From assembly GCA_965277275.1 (NCBI GenBank), contig CBDICG010000002.1:124001-188000 (forward strand): a stretch of DNA of 64,000 nucleotides, in the 5' to 3' direction. The DNA comes from HLUCCA09 sp965277275. GTDB lineage: Bacteria > Pseudomonadota > Alphaproteobacteria > Rhodobacterales > Rhodobacteraceae. This document shows, in pieces, positions 1-8,559 of the stretch. A program made the translations under genes and the position numbers. Numbering within the stretch: the first letter of the stretch is position 1; the number at the start of each line of letters is the position of its first letter. Below the pieces are notes generated by a model. That model made no database searches, was not told the DNA's origin, and was given only the letters and a program-made list of their open reading frames with translations.

Positions 1-49
1 GGTGCAGACCCTGTCGCAAGACGCTGCACCCGAACCACCCGCCAAATGA
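1..49 (+). CDS. 3' end of an upstream gene (partial)
   Basis: An open frame in register from base 2 ends with TGA at 47-49 and would encode a short tail ending ...PEPPAK. It enters from the left edge, so neither family nor start can be given. Its stop lies inside the ribosome binding site of msrB, which would suit an operon partner. The fragment is too short to prove that it is coding. Confidence 0.25.
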   Translation, partial: VQTLSQDAAPEPPAK

Positions 50-61
50 GGAGGGCGACCC

Positions 62-517
62 TTGCGCACGACCGACACCAATGTCCCCAATGTCGATACT
101 CCGGAGAGCGATAGCACGTCCACACCGGCAAAGATCACCAAGACAGACGAAGAATGGCGGGCCCAGCTGGGCGACCTTGGATACAAGGTCATGCGCCGGC
201 ATGGCACCGAGCGCGCCGGAACCCACGATGACTTTCCCAAGGCACCGGGGACGTTTCTTTGCGCCGGCTGCGACGCGCCGCTCTTTGCCCAGGCCACCAA
301 GTTCGAAAGCGGAACGGGTTGGCCGAGCTTCTATGCACCGCAAGAGAACGCGCCGGTCGGCGAGAGCACGGACAATTCGTGGTTCATGCGCCGCACCGAG
401 GTCCATTGCGAGCAATGCGATGGGCATCTCGGGCATGTCTTTCCGGACGGCCCGGCCCCGACCGGACTGCGCTACTGCATCAATGGCGTTGCGCTGAAAT
501 TCGAGCCCGACACGTAA
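62..517 (+). CDS. msrB: Peptide-methionine (R)-S-oxide reductase MsrB
   Basis: Reduces the R epimer of methionine sulfoxide in proteins, repairing oxidative damage in the cytoplasm. The 151-residue product carries the family signature: zinc-binding CxxC pairs at Cys67/Cys70 and Cys116/Cys119, the GWPSF motif at 86-90, and the catalytic cysteine Cys139 in RYCIN near the C-terminus. The first ~30 residues are Thr/Ser/Asp-rich and lie outside the domain. The start is a TTG placed 6 nt after a strong GAGGAGGG site (48-55); no better start lies downstream before the domain. It is a stand-alone MsrB, not fused to MsrA. The next gene is on the other strand and converges on it. Confidence 0.93.
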   Translation: MRTTDTNVPNVDTPESDSTSTPAKITKTDEEWRAQLGDLGYKVMRRHGTERAGTHDDFPKAPGTFLCAGCDAPLFAQATKFESGTGWPSFYAPQENAPVGESTDNSWFMRRTEVHCEQCDGHLGHVFPDGPAPTGLRYCINGVALKFEPDT

Positions 518-692
518 GTCGGCTCTCACTAAGGCAAGCGGGGGAGCACCATGAGCCTCCCTCGCACCGCCAATGGCAGGTTGCCGCGTACCCCGACGCG
601 CGGGGCACGCGGCAATCTTGCCAAGTCTCGGGACGGGAGCGGCAGACACCTGATCGGACCGCAAGTGGGCGTCACGCCCCCCCCGCTTCGCG
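518..692. other. Convergent intergenic region
   Basis: This non-coding gap lies between msrB and the convergent BamE-type gene. It holds a short GC hairpin near 667-679 (GGGCG-TCA-CGCCC). The stem is followed by a C run on this strand rather than a T run, so it is at best a weak or Rho-assisted terminator. No convincing gene is seen here. Confidence 0.35.
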
Positions 693-1214
693 TCAGGGCG
701 TGCCCCCGCCAAGCGCACTCGGGGCGATCCGGCCGACATTGCCCATCAGCTGGCGCAGGAAGCCGACCCCCTGGACATTGGTATCCGTAGTCCGCCGCGA
801 CAGCGCGACGACGTTGCCGTCTTCCAGCCCGAAGCGCTCGATATTGGTGATGACACCGGAGTTGTCGAACGAGATCGACACAATCTCGCGAGACAGCACC
901 TCCGGCTCGCGCCACCCGTACTGGCTGATCGACTGCCGCACATAGAAGTAGCCGGTATCGTCCAACACGCCTGACGCGGACGGCGTTCCAACCGTTTCTT
1001 CAACCGACACGCGCGTGTCGACGCCGACGACCAGTTCCGAAAGCTCCGCGTCGGTTGGCACGTAGCCATGGTTGCGGATCTGCGGATCGCACGCCGCAAG
1101 TGCCGTGACACTCGCCAGCCCGAACGCAACGCGCCACAGCAATGCCCAGCTACGCCCATTGGCGCACGCATCGCACCTTGCGGCGCCTGTTGCTCTGTTC
1201 CGGCCCCGGCCCAT
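693..1214 (-). CDS. bamE: Outer-membrane assembly lipoprotein, BamE/SmpA family
   Basis: Predicted lipoprotein accessory subunit of the Bam complex, which inserts beta-barrel proteins in the outer membrane. A hydrophobic signal segment (WRVAFGLASVTALAAC) ends in a lipobox with the Cys to be lipidated. The SmpA-type fold follows, with the typical stretches 'VGVDTRVSVEETVGTPSASG' and 'GYFYVRQS', then 'NIERFGLEDG'. The C-terminal part matches the alphaproteobacterial form, ending around 'LRQLMGNVGR'. The start is uncertain: ATG 1214 has a GGAG site 4 nt upstream but gives a long arginine-rich n-region, while TTG 1142 would give a compact 17-residue signal. It is monocistronic between convergent msrB and the divergent YceD gene. 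Confidence 0.82.
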   Translation of the reverse strand: MGRGRNRATGAARCDACANGRSWALLWRVAFGLASVTALAACDPQIRNHGYVPTDAELSELVVGVDTRVSVEETVGTPSASGVLDDTGYFYVRQSISQYGWREPEVLSREIVSISFDNSGVITNIERFGLEDGNVVALSRRTTDTNVQGVGFLRQLMGNVGRIAPSALGGGTP

Positions 1215-1461
1215 CCCGCTCCGCCTCGTCGTTTCTGACCACGCGCCAGTGCCGCATTCCGCGCGGTTCCGGCTCAGGGTCGGGGACGCGCGCAGGATCG
1301 GGGCTTGACCGGGAAGCCAAACCCCGGCACGCAGTTTGCGTCGCCGGTTATACCAGCGGCGGTGCCTGCCGCAAGCGACCCCGATACCCTGCGCGGACAG
1401 CACCTGCCCAGTTGCCACATAATCGGGCCGCGACAAGCCCCTGCGCCAGAGATTTCGTGCC

Positions 1462-2010
1462 ATGACCAGCCAGACTTCTACCCGACTTCGGCTTGCCCGC
1501 CTGCGCAAGGACGAGCCCACCGAATTTCACTACGTACCCACACCCGAAACTGCACAGCGCCTGAAGGATCGGCTCGGCCTGTCGGGGCTGCGCAAGATGA
1601 GGCTGGCCGGCTCGATCGCGCCGGACGGGCGCAACAATTGGCGGCTGACCGCCCGGCTCGGCGCGACCGTTGTGCAGCCTTGCTCGGTCACGCTGGAGCC
1701 TGTCACGACACGCATCGAAGAACCCGTCGAACGCCTCTACATCAGGGACCTTCCCGCTCCGAACGACGCGGAAACGGAGATGCCGGAAGACGACACCCAG
1801 GAGCCGCTGCCCGAGACCATCGACCTTGCGATGCTGGCCGAGGAGGCCTTGGCGCTGGCCGTGCCCGCGTTCCCGAGGGCAGACAAGACAGACCAAGCCG
1901 CGCCCTTTGAAGCGCAAGCCATTCCACCCGGCGCCACACCGATCGAAGACGACGCCACGGAATCACCCTTTGCCGCGCTCGAGGCCCTGAAACGCGAGCT
2001 CGACGACTAG
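1462..2010 (+). CDS. YceD family protein (DUF177)
   Basis: This is a small acidic protein of the YceD/DUF177 family, whose gene sits upstream of rpmF in many bacteria and is linked in the literature to 23S rRNA maturation. The 182-residue sequence shows the core around 'VVQPCSVTLEPV' (roughly 71-82), followed by a highly acidic linker and a conserved 'VPAFPRA' segment. The C-terminus is also acidic (LEALKRELDD). Position ahead of rpmF-plsX-fabH agrees with the family's usual context, although 325 bp separate it from rpmF. The start ATG 1462 is the first good methionine before the conserved region. Molecular role is from family knowledge only. Confidence 0.85.
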   Translation: MTSQTSTRLRLARLRKDEPTEFHYVPTPETAQRLKDRLGLSGLRKMRLAGSIAPDGRNNWRLTARLGATVVQPCSVTLEPVTTRIEEPVERLYIRDLPAPNDAETEMPEDDTQEPLPETIDLAMLAEEALALAVPAFPRADKTDQAAPFEAQAIPPGATPIEDDATESPFAALEALKRELDD

Positions 2011-2335
2011 CCCTGTCCCGAGCCGGGACACGCGCCACCACAGGGATTGCCCGCGCCCCACGCTGCGCCGCCGCACGAGACGCGGAACACCCCAGGATCT
2101 TGCGCGCTGCCCGCCTCAAGGCTTTCTTTTTGCTTGCGTGGTCGCGGTCAATCGCGTAAGCGGCGCGCTCGTTCTCGACAGTGCTTTCCGAGTGTGCTGA
2201 CCGAAAGTCTTTCGGCGGTGCGCGTGCATTCTGTCTTGAATGAGCAGGTCGCGCGGCATAGTGAGCGCGCGAAAGAACAACGTACATCTCCCGGGCCGGC
2301 GCTTCGTCGCCCCGGCCCAAATCCGAGGTTAAGAC
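2011..2335 (+). other. Long leader / intergenic region upstream of rpmF
   Basis: This 325-base stretch has no credible gene. It contains locally T-rich DNA (around 2124-2136) and a weak promoter-like pair: TTGAAT at 2236-2241 with CATAGT at 2257-2262, where the 15-bp spacing is short. It probably holds the promoter and leader for the rpmF-plsX-fabH unit. I see no recognisable riboswitch fold or strong hairpin. Confidence 0.3.
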
Positions 2336-2542
2336 ATGGCTGTCCCTCAGAATAAAGTCACGAAGTCTCGCCGCAACATGCGGCGCGCCCATGACGCGCT
2401 CACGGCAGACAACCCGGCCGAGTGCTCGAACTGCGGCGAACTCAAGCGCCCGCATCACGTGTGCCCGGCCTGCGGTCACTACGATGACCGCGAAATCGTG
2501 GCCATGGTCGATGAAATCGACCTTGACGAAGACGCAGCTTAA
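2336..2542 (+). CDS. rpmF: 50S ribosomal protein L32
   Basis: Small component of the large ribosomal subunit. The 68-residue protein has the diagnostic N-terminus MAVPQNKVTKSRR and a zinc-ribbon-type CSNC...CPAC cysteine set (the Cys-containing L32 form). The tail DEIDLDEDAA is acidic, as in other Rhodobacterales. It is followed after 25 nt by plsX, so ribosome synthesis and phospholipid/fatty-acid synthesis genes are likely co-transcribed, as in many bacteria. Confidence 0.97.
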   Translation: MAVPQNKVTKSRRNMRRAHDALTADNPAECSNCGELKRPHHVCPACGHYDDREIVAMVDEIDLDEDAA

Positions 2543-2567
2543 CGCCGCGTCAGCACTCTGACGGTCG

Positions 2568-3722
2568 ATGGATCGCACCCCTCAGGCTAGCGCTGCCTCC
2601 GCTCTTCCAGCCGAACTGGCCGGCAAGATCGTAATCAGCGTGGATGCGATGGGGGGCGACGAAGGCCCCGCCGCCATTGTCGGCGGCCTTGCGATATCCG
2701 CACACAAGAACTCCGATATCGGGTTCATTCTTCATGGCCGCGAGCCGGAGCTTGCGCCCCTGGTCGCCAAACGCCAGCTGACGGATCGGTGCGTCATCCG
2801 GCACGCCGACGACGTCGTGACGATGAACGAGAAGCCCTCGACGGTGATGCGTCAGGGTCAGGGCTCTTCGATGTGGTCGGCGATCGAGAGCGTCCGCAAC
2901 GGCGAGGCCACTGTCGCGGTCTCCTGTGGCAATACCGGCGCGCTGATGCTTCTCTCGATGGTGCGGCTGCGCAAGCTGCCCGGCGTCAACCGCCCGGCCA
3001 TAGCCTGTCTGTGGCCCTCCCGCTCCCCGGCTGGTTTCTCGGTGATGCTCGACGTGGGCGCCGACATCCGCGCCGACGAAGACGATCTGTTGCAATACGC
3101 TTTGATGGGCGCCTCTTACGCGCGCAACGGTCTCGGGCTGCAGCGCCCGCGTGTCGGCATCCTCAACCTTGGCACCGAAGAGCACAAAGGCCGCGCCGAG
3201 CTGAAGGCCGCTCATTTCCTGATTGCCGAGGCAGCACCCTGGGCGGATCTCGAGTTCGTCGGCTTCGTGGAGGGAGGCGATATCCCCTCAGGAAATGTCG
3301 ATGTTATCGTGACCGACGGATTCACCGGCAACATCGCGCTCAAGACAGCCGAGGGCACTGCGACCCTGATCCGGGATTTCCTGCGAGAGGCGTTCAAGCG
3401 CACGCCGCTGTCCTGGATCGCGGGGCTTCTGGCCTACACGTCCCTGCGGCGCCTCAGCAAACGAATCGACCCGCGCAAGGTGAATGGCGGCGTGTTTCTC
3501 GGGCTGAACGGCACAATCGTGAAATCCCATGGTTCGGCTGACGCGACGGGCGTCTCCGCGGCCATCAAGCTCGCGTACCAGCTCGCGCAGGCCGGCTTCA
3601 ACGACCGCGTCGCCCACCGCATCGCCGATGCGATGGAAAAGCGCCGCGCCGCCGAGGAAGACACCACCAAATCAGCGGACATGCCCCAGAAGACACGCCA
3701 AGAAGGCGGTGCGCACGGCTGA
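2568..3722 (+). CDS. plsX: Phosphate acyltransferase PlsX
   Basis: Makes acyl-phosphate from acyl-ACP and inorganic phosphate, the first committed step of the PlsX/PlsY route to phosphatidic acid. It acts peripherally at the inner membrane. The signature ISVDAMGGDEGP occurs at about residues 23-34. Further family motifs are visible: 'SCGNTGALM', 'LDVGAD', 'NLGTEEHKG' and 'VTDGFTGNIALKTAEG'. At 384 residues it is slightly longer than the usual ~340-350 because of an N-terminal leader and a charged C-terminal tail after 'RIADAMEKRRAAEE'. The true start could lie a little inside the annotated one. fabH follows 67 nt downstream. Confidence 0.95.
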   Translation: MDRTPQASAASALPAELAGKIVISVDAMGGDEGPAAIVGGLAISAHKNSDIGFILHGREPELAPLVAKRQLTDRCVIRHADDVVTMNEKPSTVMRQGQGSSMWSAIESVRNGEATVAVSCGNTGALMLLSMVRLRKLPGVNRPAIACLWPSRSPAGFSVMLDVGADIRADEDDLLQYALMGASYARNGLGLQRPRVGILNLGTEEHKGRAELKAAHFLIAEAAPWADLEFVGFVEGGDIPSGNVDVIVTDGFTGNIALKTAEGTATLIRDFLREAFKRTPLSWIAGLLAYTSLRRLSKRIDPRKVNGGVFLGLNGTIVKSHGSADATGVSAAIKLAYQLAQAGFNDRVAHRIADAMEKRRAAEEDTTKSADMPQKTRQEGGAHG

Positions 3723-3789
3723 TACTGGTATCCCGGCTCCGGGAGTGACATGTACGGTCAACCAAGCAAGTAAACGGGGCAGGTGAGCG

Positions 3790-4761
3790 ATGACAATGAG
3801 AGCGGTGGTGCGGGGTGTCGGCCATTACCTGCCCGCCCGTGTTGTCGAGAACACCGAGTTCGAAAAGTCGCTCGACACCTCTGACGAATGGATCCGCGCA
3901 CGCTCTGGCATCGAACGGCGCCACTTTGCGGCGCCCGGCGAGATGACATCGGACATCGCAGCCCATGCCGCGCGCGCCGCGCTCGCCGACGCAGGTCTTG
4001 ATGCCCGAGAGATCGACGCGCTCATTGTCGCGACCTCCACACCTGATCTCACGTTTCCATCTGTTGCAACGATGGTTCAGGCCAACATTGGCATGGGCTC
4101 GGGATTTGCGTTCGATATGCAGGCTGTGTGCGCGGGCTTTATTTATGCTCTCACCAATGCGCAGGCGCTGATTGTCTCCGGGCAGGCGCGCCGGGTGTTG
4201 GTGATCGGTGCCGAGACCTTTTCTCGGATCCTCGACATGCAGGACCGCACGACCTGTGTTCTCTTCGGCGACGGTGCGGGCGCCCTCGTTCTCGAAGCCC
4301 AGCAGGGCAGCGGCACGCCAGAAGACCGAGGAATTCTGGCAACCGATCTGAACTCCGACGGCAAGTATCGCGATATCCTCTATGTCGACGGCGGCGTTTC
4401 GACGGGCAAGTCGGGCGTGGTTCGCATGCAGGGCAAGGAAGTGTTCCGACACGCTGTCGAAAAGCTGGCCCAGACGGCGCACACGGCGCTCAAAAAGATT
4501 GGGCTGGGTGCAGATGACGTTGCGTGGATCGTACCTCACCAGGCCAATCTGCGCATCATCAAGGCGACGGCCCAGCGGATGGGCGTGCCGATGGATCGCG
4601 TGATTCTCACCGTGCAGGATCACGGCAATACCTCGGCGGCATCGATTCCCCTCGCGCTCTCGGTGGGCAAGGCCGAGGGCCGCATCAAGAGCGGCGATCT
4701 CGTTGTCACCGAAGCGATCGGGGGCGGCCTGGCGTGGGGGGCCGTGGTTCTGCGCTGGTAG
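3790..4761 (+). CDS. fabH: 3-oxoacyl-ACP synthase III FabH
   Basis: Condenses acetyl-CoA with malonyl-ACP to start fatty acid synthesis. The catalytic triad is complete: Cys114 in AVCAGF, His250 in PHQAN and Asn280 in HGNTSAAS. Length (323 residues) is standard for a thiolase-fold KAS III. 'GDGAGALVLE' and 'EAIGGGLAWGAVVLRW' are typical landmarks. The start ATG 3790 follows a GGCAGGTGAG region. It sits in the plsX-fabH-ihfA arrangement usual for Rhodobacteraceae. Confidence 0.97.
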   Translation: MTMRAVVRGVGHYLPARVVENTEFEKSLDTSDEWIRARSGIERRHFAAPGEMTSDIAAHAARAALADAGLDAREIDALIVATSTPDLTFPSVATMVQANIGMGSGFAFDMQAVCAGFIYALTNAQALIVSGQARRVLVIGAETFSRILDMQDRTTCVLFGDGAGALVLEAQQGSGTPEDRGILATDLNSDGKYRDILYVDGGVSTGKSGVVRMQGKEVFRHAVEKLAQTAHTALKKIGLGADDVAWIVPHQANLRIIKATAQRMGVPMDRVILTVQDHGNTSAASIPLALSVGKAEGRIKSGDLVVTEAIGGGLAWGAVVLRW

Positions 4762-4880
4762 GTCGCAGGCCGTTTGTCACTGTTTTCAGGCAGTTAGAGC
4801 GCGACCTCGCACATCACCAGCTCTGTCAGCAAGAAGACGCCGCTCGCCTGCGCCCTGCAACCCGTTGAATTTGATTGATA

Positions 4881-4909
4881 TTGACGGGCTTCGAGCACTC
4901 CCCTACCGT
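4881..4909 (+). promoter_or_regulatory. Candidate sigma-70 promoter of ihfA
   Basis: TTGACG (4881-4886) and TACCGT (4904-4909) are separated by exactly 17 bp and lie 29 bp upstream of the ihfA start. The AT-rich stretch just before it (GAATTTGATTGATA) partly resembles an IHF site. Autoregulation by IHF would fit the family but the match is imperfect. The call rests on sequence similarity alone. Confidence 0.35.
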
Positions 4910-4938
4910 CTCCGTCAATAATACAACAGGAGGGACAC

Positions 4939-5244
4939 ATGGGGCACCGCACAGTGACGCGCATGGATTTGAGCGAAGCGGTTTTTCGCGAAGTCGGATT
5001 GTCACGAAACGAATCTGCGCAACTCGTCGAGAGTGTCCTCGCCCACATGTCCGACTCCCTCGTGCAGGGAGAGCAGGTCAAGATCAGCTCCTTCGGGACG
5101 TTTTCTGTCCGCCAGAAGGCAGCTCGCGTCGGTCGCAACCCCAAGACCGGGGAAGAGGTGCCGATCCATCCTCGCCGCGTCCTCACGTTCCGCCCGTCTC
5201 ACCTGATGAAGGAGCGGGTCGCCGCTGGCAACAAGCAGGGCTGA
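4939..5244 (+). CDS. ihfA: Integration host factor subunit alpha
   Basis: DNA-bending nucleoid protein that pairs with IhfB. The 101-residue product shows the HU/IHF fold: two N-terminal helices (LSEAVFREVGLSRNESAQLVESVL), the 'VKISSFGTFSV' strand, and the DNA-intercalating arm motif GRNPKTGEEVPI. 'RRVLTFRPS' closes the domain. The alpha subunit is favoured over beta by context, since this gene lies between fabH and the MerR gene. A strong CAGGAGGG site precedes the ATG. The stop is separated by one base from the next start, so translational coupling is likely. Confidence 0.93.
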   Translation: MGHRTVTRMDLSEAVFREVGLSRNESAQLVESVLAHMSDSLVQGEQVKISSFGTFSVRQKAARVGRNPKTGEEVPIHPRRVLTFRPSHLMKERVAAGNKQG

Positions 5245-5245
5245 C

Positions 5246-6205
5246 ATGGCGGCGAAGAAATCGGCGGACGCATTCCGCACCATCAGCGAAGTCGCGGACT
5301 GGCTGGGCGTGAACGCCCACGTCCTGCGCTTCTGGGAGAGCAAGTTCAGCCAAATCAAGCCGGTCAAGCGTGCCGGCGGGCGTCGCTACTACCGGAAGGC
5401 TGACATGGAGCTGCTCGGCGGCATCAAGCAGCTCCTTCACGAAGACGGACTTACGATCAAGGGCGCGCAAAAGATCCTGCGCGAGCAAGGGGTCAAGGCC
5501 GTCTGTGCCCTGTCGAAGCCGGTAGATTTCGACACCGATGCGGCCGAGGCGGCGCCGTCGCCTGACGTTCCGACGCCTGAGCAAGCTGAGGCCACGCCGA
5601 CACCCGAGCCCGAGCCCGAGGCGGTGCCCGTTGCCGCGCCTGCATTGACTGCCGAGGCAGTGCTGCAGCCGGACGCAGAACAGCAGGCCGTCTCTGTTGA
5701 GGATGAACTCGAGCATGCCCAGCGGGTTGCCGACGCTCTGGACGAGGCCCTCGCACAAGCGCCATCGCAACCATCCCTCTTCGACGAGATGAAGCGGGAT
5801 CACGGCGCGGCGGACGGGCCTGAGGCGCAGGAACATAGCGCCAAGACACCGCCGATCGCACCGTTGCCCCCGCTGCCAACGGACGAGGTCACCCTTCTTG
5901 AGGACGAACCGGACGAACCCTTCTGCGAGGCGGAGGCACCCGCAGCGGCAACCTTCACCGAGCCGCCTACCGGCCCCACGTACGGGGCAACCGGGCTGGC
6001 CGAAGTGGGCAGCGCAATGGACGATGCCGAATTGGCAGAGCCCGATGAAGGCCCGGCGATCGCCCCCCTGCCCGTTCCCGACAGGACGCTCACCGAAGCC
6101 CTCGCGCGCATCGCACCGGGACAAATCCAGCCCGGGTCGCTCGCCCCGATCCTCGATCGCGCCAAAGCGCTACGCGCGCGCATGGACGCGGTCCACGCCG
6201 GTTGA
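5246..6205 (+). CDS. MerR-family transcriptional regulator
   Basis: The N-terminal ~90 residues form a MerR winged-helix domain: 'TISEVADWLGVNAHVLRFWESKF' then 'RAGGRRYYRKADMELL' and 'GLTIKGAQKILRE'. The remaining ~230 residues are Pro/Ala/Glu-rich, strongly acidic and probably disordered, with no visible ligand-binding cysteines or effector domain. This long-tailed MerR next to ihfA is a standing feature of Rhodobacterales, and its target is not known to me. It starts one base after the ihfA stop, so the two are probably co-transcribed. A tRNA gene follows about 90 nt downstream. Confidence 0.88.
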   Translation: MAAKKSADAFRTISEVADWLGVNAHVLRFWESKFSQIKPVKRAGGRRYYRKADMELLGGIKQLLHEDGLTIKGAQKILREQGVKAVCALSKPVDFDTDAAEAAPSPDVPTPEQAEATPTPEPEPEAVPVAAPALTAEAVLQPDAEQQAVSVEDELEHAQRVADALDEALAQAPSQPSLFDEMKRDHGAADGPEAQEHSAKTPPIAPLPPLPTDEVTLLEDEPDEPFCEAEAPAAATFTEPPTGPTYGATGLAEVGSAMDDAELAEPDEGPAIAPLPVPDRTLTEALARIAPGQIQPGSLAPILDRAKALRARMDAVHAG

Positions 6206-6295
6206 AGGCCACATCTACAAGCGTCAGGGAGGCACCATGGACCGGGCTGTTTCCGGCTTGCTCCCCCCTGCGAATCCGCTATGAACGCCGAACGT

Positions 6296-6372
6296 CGGGC
6301 TATAGCGCAGTTTGGTAGCGCGTCCGTCTGGGGGACGGGAGGTCGTAGGTTCGAATCCTGCTAGCCCGACCA
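6296..6372 (+). tRNA. tRNA-Pro (anticodon GGG)
   Basis: A full cloverleaf can be folded. The acceptor stem CGGGCTA pairs with TAGCCCG (6362-6368), and the D-arm GCGC...GCGC spans 6305-6321. The anticodon stem is TCCGT/ACGGG with loop CTGGGGG (6328-6334), anticodon GGG at 6330-6332. The T-arm contains GGTTCGAATCC. Discriminator A is followed by an encoded CCA (6370-6372). It reads CCC and CCU proline codons. The placement after ihfA-MerR is typical of Rhodobacterales. Confidence 0.97.
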
Positions 6373-6458
6373 TTTCAACCCTCCCCTGCCATTCGGGCGT
6401 TTGGTCAAGCCCTGCCTGCAATGGCAGCGCGCGTTGGAAGCTCAAGAGAAGGCAGCAG

Positions 6459-7565
6459 ATGCCCGCTGACCTCAGATCAGAGCCCGAAGCACCGATCGGC
6501 GTGCTGCCCCGCCAGGACATAGAAGCTCTTGTCGAGAGCGGTGCCATCGCCTGTTCGCTACCCCTCGCCAAAGGGCAAATTCAGCCGGCCAGCCTCGATC
6601 TTCGTCTGGGAACAGTCGCTTACCGAGTGCGCGCGTCGTTCCTTGCAGGCCACGGCACGACGGTCGCTGATCGCCTCTTTGATCTGGAAATGCACCGCTT
6701 CGATCTGACCGGCGGGGCTGTTCTGGAGAAAGGATGTGTCTACCTCGTTCCCCTCGCGGAGCAACTCGCCCTGCCGCAGGATCTCTCGGCGGTCGCCAAC
6801 GCGAAATCCTCGACCGGGCGGCTGGATCTGCTCACACGGGTGATCGCCGACGGTGGCGTCGAATTCGACAGGATCGCGCCCGGCTACAAGGGACCACTCT
6901 ACGCGGAGATCTGTCCACGGTCGTTTTCTGTTCTGGTCCGCCCGGGAATGCGGTTGACCCAACTCCGCTTGCGCCGTGGCTCCGCGACGCTCGGCGACGC
7001 CGAACTCGCCGCGCTGCACGAAACCGAACAACTGGTGGACGGGGACCCGGTGATCGCGGGGGGGCTCGGGTTTTCCGTAGATCTGCGCCGTGGCGACGAC
7101 CTCGTTGGATGGCGCGCCAAGCCCCATACGGGCGTGATCGACCTCGACAAGATCGGGCACTACGAGGTGCGCGATTTCTGGGAGCCGGTCCATGCGGAAG
7201 CGGGCCGCATCGTGCTCGATCCGGGTGCGTTCTACATTCTGGTCAGCCGCGAGGCCGTGCACATTCCCCCCGGATTCGCCGCAGAGATGGCCCCCTATCT
7301 GGCAATGGTCGGGGAATTTCGCGTGCATTATGCCGGATTCTTCGATCCCGGCTTCGGCCATGCGAGCGCCGGCGGTGCGGGAGCACGCGGCGTTCTGGAA
7401 GTGCGATGCCACGAAGCCCCCTTCGTGCTGGAGCACGGTCAGGTCGTTGGCCGGCTCGTTTACGAACGGATGGCAAAGGTCCCCGATCAGCTCTACGGCG
7501 CCGGCATCTCGTCGAATTATCAAGGCCAGGGGCTGAAGCTGTCTAAGCATTTCCGCCAAGCCTGA
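6459..7565 (+). CDS. dcd: 2'-deoxycytidine 5'-triphosphate deaminase, tandem-domain type
   Basis: Deaminates dCTP to dUTP for thymidylate synthesis. The 368-residue protein is about twice the size of Escherichia coli Dcd. It contains two dUTPase/Dcd-like units: 'GQIQPASLDLRLGTVAYRV' with 'ANAKSSTGRLDLLTRVIADGG' in the first half, and 'FYILVSREAVHIPPGFAAEMAPY' with 'FFDPGFGH' in the second. This duplicated form is the usual alphaproteobacterial version. The frame is open further upstream through the tRNA, but ATG 6459 is preferred because it follows an AGAGAAGG site and starts just before conserved sequence. Confidence 0.9.
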   Translation: MPADLRSEPEAPIGVLPRQDIEALVESGAIACSLPLAKGQIQPASLDLRLGTVAYRVRASFLAGHGTTVADRLFDLEMHRFDLTGGAVLEKGCVYLVPLAEQLALPQDLSAVANAKSSTGRLDLLTRVIADGGVEFDRIAPGYKGPLYAEICPRSFSVLVRPGMRLTQLRLRRGSATLGDAELAALHETEQLVDGDPVIAGGLGFSVDLRRGDDLVGWRAKPHTGVIDLDKIGHYEVRDFWEPVHAEAGRIVLDPGAFYILVSREAVHIPPGFAAEMAPYLAMVGEFRVHYAGFFDPGFGHASAGGAGARGVLEVRCHEAPFVLEHGQVVGRLVYERMAKVPDQLYGAGISSNYQGQGLKLSKHFRQA

Positions 7566-7619
7566 ACGGCGCGCCCAGGGTTCCTGTTGATCTGACGCCC
7601 GATCGCGTGGTGTGGCTCG

Positions 7620-8252
7620 CTAGGGATGGCCGATGAACGGTGTCTGGAAAAGGTAGCTGTCGTTGGAAAGCTGTTCGACCGTGAAGCGCGCTACTTCGGT
7701 GCGCGTGACCTTCGTCAGCCGGGTGTCGGGCCGGATCTCCGTGATCACGTTGAGCGCTCCGGCGGGCGCGGCCGTGGCAAAGGGCGCGGGCCGTATCACA
7801 ACCCATTCCAGCCCGGATTGCGCGATCATCTTCTCCTGCAACTCCTTGTCCGCGTAGCGATGACGCGTGAACAACGGGAAGATGATCCGATCGTAGAGAA
7901 AGCCGCCGTGGCCCCGGGTCTCGCCCGAGCCGACCCCCGTGATCGCGATGAGACGGCGCGCACCGGCGGCGTGCATCGCGGGGATCAAGCCACGGGTCGT
8001 GTCGGAAAACAGCATCGTCCGGGCGCTCGTATCCACTCCGAGAGAGAAGACGACAGCGTCGAGCCCCTTGCAGAACGTCTTCAGTGCGGCAGCATCTGTC
8101 GGCTGCATGGGGCAGCATTCCGGCGCCCCCTCAAGCGCCGCAAGGCGCTCCGGGGATCGGCCTTGGGCACGTACGGTGTGCCCGGCCGCCAACGCCTCCG
8201 CCACGATCAGACAGCCGACCGTGCCCGTTGCACCAAGGATGCCAACCTTCAA
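7620..8252 (-). CDS. NAD(P)-binding protein, atypical SDR / NmrA-like
   Basis: The Rossmann dinucleotide motif GILGATGTVG is at the extreme N-terminus. It is followed by a basic 'RAQGRSPERL', which suggests NADPH preference, and by 'VVFSLGV' and 'RRLIAITGVGSGETRG'. About 210 residues. The family covers NAD(P)H-binding epimerase-like and reductase proteins, and the substrate cannot be read. The catalytic YxxxK is not obvious, as in NmrA/SDR-a5-like proteins. TTG 8252 is chosen as the start: it follows AGGGG by 7 nt, sits right before the Rossmann motif, and avoids running into the upstream gene that ends at 8263. Confidence 0.8.
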   Translation of the reverse strand: MKVGILGATGTVGCLIVAEALAAGHTVRAQGRSPERLAALEGAPECCPMQPTDAAALKTFCKGLDAVVFSLGVDTSARTMLFSDTTRGLIPAMHAAGARRLIAITGVGSGETRGHGGFLYDRIIFPLFTRHRYADKELQEKMIAQSGLEWVVIRPAPFATAAPAGALNVITEIRPDTRLTKVTRTEVARFTVEQLSNDSYLFQTPFIGHP

Positions 8253-8262
8253 CGCATCGCCC

Positions 8263-8559
8263 CTACATGCGCCCGAGGCCCCCGAAGCGCCTGAGGAAGC
8301 GTGCAGCACGCCGCGCACCCTGCATGTTCGACTTGAGCTGCTTTGCGCGGATGCGCTCTTGGTGTCGGCGCTGCTGCTCTGTCAGGCCATCTGTCGGGGT
8401 CGCCCGCCGGCCCGCGACACGCGCCTGCGGCTCTGAGCCTCGCGCCTTCAACGCGCCCTGCCCTGAAGTGCCGGGTGGCGCCGGGCGTTTTCGCTGCTCG
8501 CGCGAGGCACTGCGCAAGAGCATTCGGGTGAGGCGTGTCATCAACTGCGACGTGTTCAT
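8263..8559 (-). CDS. Small basic hypothetical protein after scpB
   Basis: A 98-residue protein of very basic composition (many Arg/Lys; 'TEQQRRHQERIRAKQLKSNMQGARRAARFLRRFGGLGRM' spans its C-terminal third). No domain is recognised. Its ATG overlaps the scpB stop codon by 4 bases (ATGA), so translation is probably coupled to scpB. The composition would fit nucleic-acid or ribosome contact, but that is inference. Confidence 0.6.
   Translation of the reverse strand: MNTSQLMTRLTRMLLRSASREQRKRPAPPGTSGQGALKARGSEPQARVAGRRATPTDGLTEQQRRHQERIRAKQLKSNMQGARRAARFLRRFGGLGRM

Noticed and set aside
2047..2355. Possible small gene between the YceD gene and rpmF
   Set aside because: The frame runs into rpmF in another register and has no ribosome binding site or family resemblance. 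Treated as leader DNA.
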